Source of the DNA: Betaproteobacteria bacterium
GTDB taxonomy: Bacteria; Pseudomonadota; Gammaproteobacteria; Burkholderiales; Burkholderiaceae_C
DNA: 9,961 nt
Assembly (NCBI GenBank): GCA_025354965.1
Contig: JANXLW010000123.1
Span: 1-9,961 of the forward strand
Reading direction: 5' to 3'
Made by a program: the position numbers and the translations under genes
Part shown: one piece after another, positions 6,642 to 9,961 of the stretch
Position numbering within the stretch: the first letter of the stretch is position 1
Layout: each line of letters begins with the position of its first letter
The notes under the pieces: generated by a model
Seen by the model: only the letters and a program-made list of their open reading frames with translations
Told to the model about the DNA's origin: nothing
The model's database searches: none

Positions 6642-7084
6642 ACGCGATAGAAATTTACACCGATGGTGCCTGCAAAGGCAATCCAGGGCCGGGCGGTTGG
6701 GGTGCGCTACTCAAGTCAAACGACTCGCAAAAAGAGTTATTTGGTGGCGAGCTGGGCACCACCAATAACCGCATGGAAATGACGGCGGTAATCGAGGCGC
6801 TGTCGGCCCTGAAGCGTCCCTGTCACGTGACGCTGCACGTGGACAGCCAGTATGTGCTCAAGGGCATGACGGAGTGGCTGGCCGGCTGGAAAGCCAGGGG
6901 TTGGAAAACAGCAGCCAAGCAACCGGTGAAAAATGTCGATCTGTGGCAGCGCCTGGATCACTTGGTGAGCACTGGGGGGCACAAAATTGAATGGCACTGG
7001 GTCAAGGGCCATAACGGGGACCCGGGCAATGAGCAGGCCGATGCGCTTGCGAACCGGGGTGTTGAGCAGGCGCTGAAAAAATAG
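6638..7084 (+). CDS. rnhA: Ribonuclease HI
   Basis: RNase HI degrades the RNA strand of RNA-DNA hybrids in the cytoplasm, removing R-loops and primers. The 148-residue protein is of normal length and has all catalytic residues: D9 in EIYTDGACKGNPGPGGWG, E47 in NNRMEM, D69 in LHVDSQYV, H125 in WVKGHNG and D135 in NEQADALA. The basic handle region (about 80-100, WLAGWKARGWKTAAKQPVKN) that helps bind the hybrid is present. It starts at TTG, overlapping the yafS stop (TTGA), so the two are translated together; both the rare start and the coupling may hold its level low. dnaQ, the common downstream neighbour, is missing: the next gene is convergent oppF, 29 bases away, with no convincing terminator between. 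Confidence 0.97.
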   Translation: MNAIEIYTDGACKGNPGPGGWGALLKSNDSQKELFGGELGTTNNRMEMTAVIEALSALKRPCHVTLHVDSQYVLKGMTEWLAGWKARGWKTAAKQPVKNVDLWQRLDHLVSTGGHKIEWHWVKGHNGDPGNEQADALANRGVEQALKK

Positions 7085-7113
7085 GGGCCGGCAAGCGCGG
7101 TTTGTCAGCGATG

Positions 7114-8100
7114 TCAGGCCAGGTCGCAGGCAACTTGCGTGTCGACGGTCAGCGAACGTAGCTCGGGTCTTTGCTCAGCACAGTGTGCAATGGCTTTGGG
7201 GCAACGGGTTCGAAAGATACAGCCCGAGGGCGGGTTGATCGGGGATGGCAGATCGCCTTGCAGCAGTTGCAGTATTTTGTTGCGTTCCCGTTTCGGGTCA
7301 GGCAGGGGAATGGCACTGAGCAAGGCCTGTGTGTAAGGGTGGCTGGGGTTTTGGTAAATGGCCTGTTTGCTGGCGAGCTCCATGGTGCGGCCCAGGTACA
7401 TCACCATGACGCGCTGGCTGATGTGGCGTACCACTGCCAAATCATGGGCAATGAAGACCAGCGCCAGGCCCATCTGGGCTTGCAGTTCCATCAGCAGGTT
7501 GATGATTTGCGCTTGAATCGAGACATCGAGTGCCGAGACCGGTTCGTCGCAGATCACCAGTTTGGGCTCCAGCACCAAGGCGCGCGCGATGCCGATGCGC
7601 TGGCACTGGCCGCCCGAAAATTCGTGTGGGTAACGGTTGATTTGTTGCTCGGTCAGGCCTACCTTTGCCATCATGGCGCGCACCTTCTTCATGACCTCGG
7701 CTTGCGGCAATTGCGGCAGGTGTGTGTGCAGTGGCTCGGCAATGATCTGGCCGATCGTCATGCGCGGATCAAGCGAGGCCAGCGGATCCTGAAAAATCAT
7801 CTGTACGCTTTTGCGCAGCCCTTGCCAGACGCTGGCGCTGGCGCCGTGCATTTGCTGACCCTGCCACACAATGTTGCCGGCGGTGGCCGGGATCAGGTTC
7901 AGCACGGCGCGCGCCAGTGTCGATTTGCCGCAGCCTGATTCGCCGACGATGCCCAGCGTTTCGCCAGCGAAGATATCGAAGGACAGGCCGTCCACCGCCT
8001 TGAGCACGCGCGGTGCCGCCCAGGGCAAGGGTGAATCACTGGCCAGTTTGAAGTGGACCTTCAGGTCGCGTACCGAGAGCAGGGGTGTGCGCGCTGTCAT
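7114..8100 (-). CDS. oppF: Oligopeptide/dipeptide ABC transporter ATP-binding protein OppF
   Basis: This is one of two ATPases that drive a peptide-type (Opp/Dpp) importer. The 328-residue protein has Walker A GESGCGKST (53-61), Q-loop Q104 (MIFQDPLASLDP), signature FSGGQ (161-165), Walker B LVICDEP (181-187), D-loop SALD (189-192) and H-loop H219 (FIAHD). A C-terminal oligo_HPY domain follows from about 238, with NPSHPYT (251-257) and four cysteines (C294, C300, C307, C325) in the spacing known for the iron-sulfur site of these ATPases. The ATG at 8100 overlaps the oppD stop as ATGA and has a GAGGG site nine bases upstream. The frame stays open to 8592, but that part only overlaps oppD and is not coding. 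Substrate range (peptides or other) is not fixed by sequence. Confidence 0.93.
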   Translation of the reverse strand: MTARTPLLSVRDLKVHFKLASDSPLPWAAPRVLKAVDGLSFDIFAGETLGIVGESGCGKSTLARAVLNLIPATAGNIVWQGQQMHGASASVWQGLRKSVQMIFQDPLASLDPRMTIGQIIAEPLHTHLPQLPQAEVMKKVRAMMAKVGLTEQQINRYPHEFSGGQCQRIGIARALVLEPKLVICDEPVSALDVSIQAQIINLLMELQAQMGLALVFIAHDLAVVRHISQRVMVMYLGRTMELASKQAIYQNPSHPYTQALLSAIPLPDPKRERNKILQLLQGDLPSPINPPSGCIFRTRCPKAIAHCAEQRPELRSLTVDTQVACDLA

Positions 8101-9095
8101 GGATTCTTGCCCTCGACCAGGAGTGCGATCTGCTCCGGACTCCGGTGGCAGGCGCGCAGCACACCGGTCTGCTCTGGCGCTGAACTCAGCGCCGGGCGTT
8201 CGCCTGTGCAGCGCGGCTCGGCCCAGCGGCAGCGTTCGCTGAACGGGCAGCCTGGCGGCAGGTGCGCCATGTTCGGAGGTGCGCCGGGGATCGCCTGCAG
8301 CGTGTGGCCGTCCTGCCCGATGCGCGGCAGCGCACCCAACAGTCCGATGGTGTAAGGATGGGTCGGCTGGTAGAAGATCGATTCGGCGCTGCCCTGTTCC
8401 ATCACGCGCCCGCCGTACAGCACCATGACCTGGTTGCACAGACCGGCGACCACGCCGAGGTCGTGTGTGATCATCACGATGGCAGTACCGTGCTCGCGCT
8501 GCAACTCGCGCAGCAAGGCGATGATCTGTGCCTGCACCGTGACATCGAGCGCCGTCGTTGGTTCGTCTGCGATCAATACCTCGGGTTCGCACAGCAAGGC
8601 CATCGCGATCATGACGCGCTGGCGCATGCCGCCCGAAAACTCGTGCGGGTACATACCCAGACGGCGCGCCGCTTCCGGGATCTTGACGGCGTCAAGCGCC
8701 TGCACCGCGCGCAAGCGCGCCTGAGCGCGTGTCATGCCTTTATGCAACTCCAACACCTCGGTCATCTGGCGTTCCACCGTGAGATAGGGATTGAGCGAGG
8801 TCATCGGGTCCTGGAAGATCATGGCGACGCGGTTGCCGCGAATGCTGTTCAATTCCTTTGGCTGCAAGCTAAGCAGGTCATGGCCGTCGAAGCGTGCCGA
8901 TCCGCTGGCGTGGCCATTGCTGGCCAGCAATCCCATCATTGCGAGCACGGTCTGGCTCTTGCCGGATCCGCTTTCGCCGACGATGCCAACGGTCTGCCCG
9001 CGCTCCAGTTCGAAGCTCAGGCCGTTGACAGCGGTGACCGGGCCGTCCGGTGTTTCGAACTGCACGCTCAGGTTTGTGACTTCAAGCAGGGCCAT
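8097..9095 (-). CDS. oppD: Oligopeptide/dipeptide ABC transporter ATP-binding protein OppD
   Basis: This is the partner ATPase of OppF. The 332-residue product shows Walker A GESGSGKSQ (40-48), Q-loop Q95 (MIFQDPMTSLNP), signature FSGGM (153-157), Walker B VLIADEP (173-179), D-loop TALD (181-184) and H-loop H211 (MITHD). The C-terminal oligo_HPY domain contains QPTHPYT (243-249) and cysteines C283, C289, C296 and C316, the same four-cysteine pattern as OppF. The serine-glutamine end of Walker A (GKSQ) and the MTSLNP motif are typical of OppD/DppD rather than OppF, which fixes the order. It starts at 9095, four bases after the oppC stop, with an AAGGA about eleven bases upstream, and ends overlapping oppF (ATGA). 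Confidence 0.94.
   Translation of the reverse strand: MALLEVTNLSVQFETPDGPVTAVNGLSFELERGQTVGIVGESGSGKSQTVLAMMGLLASNGHASGSARFDGHDLLSLQPKELNSIRGNRVAMIFQDPMTSLNPYLTVERQMTEVLELHKGMTRAQARLRAVQALDAVKIPEAARRLGMYPHEFSGGMRQRVMIAMALLCEPEVLIADEPTTALDVTVQAQIIALLRELQREHGTAIVMITHDLGVVAGLCNQVMVLYGGRVMEQGSAESIFYQPTHPYTIGLLGALPRIGQDGHTLQAIPGAPPNMAHLPPGCPFSERCRWAEPRCTGERPALSSAPEQTGVLRACHRSPEQIALLVEGKNP
8110..8114 (-). promoter_or_regulatory. Ribosome binding site of oppF
   Basis: On the minus strand GAGGG lies nine bases before the ATG at 8100, within the last codons of oppD. It supports the ATG at 8100 rather than an earlier start in the long open frame. Confidence 0.6.
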
Positions 9096-9099
9096 GGTG

Positions 9100-9961
9100 T
9101 CAGCGTTCCTTCGGGTCGAGCGCGTCGCGCAGACCGTCGCCGATGAAGTTGAAGCAGTAGAGCGTGACCGAGAGCAGACCGGCCGGAAACAGGAGAATCC
9201 ACGGTGTGACCTCCATCGCCTTGGCGCCGTCCTGAATCAGCACGCCCCAACTCGTCATCGGCTCCTGAATGCCAAGGCCGAGGAACGACAAAACGGACTC
9301 GGTCAGGATCACACCGGGCACGGTGACGGTGGTGTAGATCACGACCACGCCCAGCAGATTGGGAACGATGTGGCGAAAGATGATGCGCGTGGTTGAGACC
9401 CCCATGGCGCGCGCGGCCTCCACGTATTCCATTGAGCGCAAGGACAGTGTCTGGCCGCGCACCACGCGCGCCATGTCCATCCAGGAAAAGACCGTGATCG
9501 TCAGCACCACAAGGTAGAACTCACGCCCCAGAATCGTGACCAGCAGGATCGCAATCAGCAGGTAGGGGATGGCATACATCATGTCAACGATGCGCATCAT
9601 CAGCGCGTCAACCTTGCCGCCAATGAAGCCAGCCGTTGCGCCCCAGACGATTCCAAGCGAGACCGAAGCCAGCGTTGCCAGCAGACCGACCGTGAGTGAG
9701 ATGCGCCCGCCAACCAGGCAGCGCACCAGCAGATCCCGCCCGGCGTCATCGGTACCCCAGAAGTGCGCATTCTTCCAGCTTGGCGCGGCGCTCATGGCGT
9801 CCCAATCGGCGCTGTCAAAGGCGTGTGGCAGCAACCAGGGTCCGGCGATGCAAGCCAGTGTGATCGACAGCAGCAGGCACAGACTGACCAGGGCCGCCTT
9901 GTTGCGCATGAAGCGCAACCGCGCATCGCTCCACAGGCTGCGGCCTGCTACCAATTCTTCG
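9100..9961 (-). CDS. oppC: Oligopeptide/dipeptide ABC transporter permease OppC (5' partial)
   Basis: This is an inner-membrane permease subunit of the same peptide-type importer. The frame remains open to the right edge: the TTG at 9954 is preceded in frame by two GAA codons, and the true start is probably just beyond 9961. Counting from that TTG, 284 residues are visible, near the full family length. Features are an OppC N-terminal motif (RSLWSDARLRFMRNKAALVS), the first membrane span (about 21-42), a FWGTDDAGRDLLVRCLVGGR periplasmic stretch (65-84), several spans between 87 and 225, the EAA loop EAARAMGVSTTRIIFRHIVP (179-198), and ESVLSFLGLG (219-228) ending in GDGLRDALDPKER. Gene order C-D-F on one strand implies oppB and a binding-protein gene upstream, to the right. 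Confidence 0.94.
   Translation of the reverse strand, partial: EELVAGRSLWSDARLRFMRNKAALVSLCLLLSITLACIAGPWLLPHAFDSADWDAMSAAPSWKNAHFWGTDDAGRDLLVRCLVGGRISLTVGLLATLASVSLGIVWGATAGFIGGKVDALMMRIVDMMYAIPYLLIAILLVTILGREFYLVVLTITVFSWMDMARVVRGQTLSLRSMEYVEAARAMGVSTTRIIFRHIVPNLLGVVVIYTTVTVPGVILTESVLSFLGLGIQEPMTSWGVLIQDGAKAMEVTPWILLFPAGLLSVTLYCFNFIGDGLRDALDPKER

Noticed and set aside
7085..7113. A terminator between rnhA and oppF
   Set aside because: GC-rich sequence and a T-run on the minus strand (7076-7082) are present, but I could not form a stem of more than about three or four pairs next to it.
8101..8592. A 164-codon in-frame extension of oppF at its N-terminus
   Set aside because: It overlaps oppD in another frame, has Arg/Ala-rich low-complexity translation, and the ATG at 8100 has both a ribosome site and the ATGA overlap.
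8262..9146. A 294-codon plus-strand open frame opposite oppD, and a 255-codon one at 7171-7938 opposite oppF
   Set aside because: Both are shadows of conserved ATPase genes; their translations are rich in His, Gln and Arg with no motif.

Overview
The window looks like chromosomal DNA of a betaproteobacterium, most likely order Burkholderiales and perhaps family Comamonadaceae (Rhodoferax/Polaromonas type). This is inferred from the moderately GC-rich composition, the protein styles and the gene order; no search was possible. It is densely coded, with no gap over about 110 bases. I see no tRNA, rRNA, CRISPR array, insertion sequence or phage gene.

Left block (1-823, + strand): the end of the ybaB/ebfC nucleoid-protein gene followed by recR (recombination mediator). 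This is the conserved dnaX-ybaB-recR arrangement, with dnaX expected just off the left edge.

Second block (933-3642, + strand): a compact three-gene ABC importer of the nitrate/sulfonate/taurine class: a binding protein with a Tat-like signal peptide, an ATPase and a permease. The last two genes start on or just after the preceding stop codon. The substrate cannot be read from the sequence. A strong hairpin with T-rich flanks (3650-3703) closes the operon and probably also ends the convergent mltD transcript.

Third block (3693-7084): mltD and gloB on the minus strand, overlapping by ATGA; then yafS and rnhA on the plus strand, overlapping by TTGA. gloB and yafS diverge from a single CATG at 5852-5855, so their start codons overlap and neither has a private upstream region. 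The grouping mltD-gloB-yafS-rnhA is shared with Escherichia coli. The dnaQ gene that often follows rnhA is absent here.

Right block (7114-9961, minus strand): oppF, oppD and the 5'-truncated oppC of a peptide (Opp/Dpp-type) ABC importer. Transcription enters from the right, and the oppA and oppB partners are expected beyond the edge.

I found no evidence for an undescribed system. The best leads are the shared gloB/yafS start with a consensus -10 box only 10 bases from the gloB ATG, the degenerate SAM site of YafS, the arginine/lysine-rich tail of MltD, and the orphan ABC importer between two housekeeping clusters.
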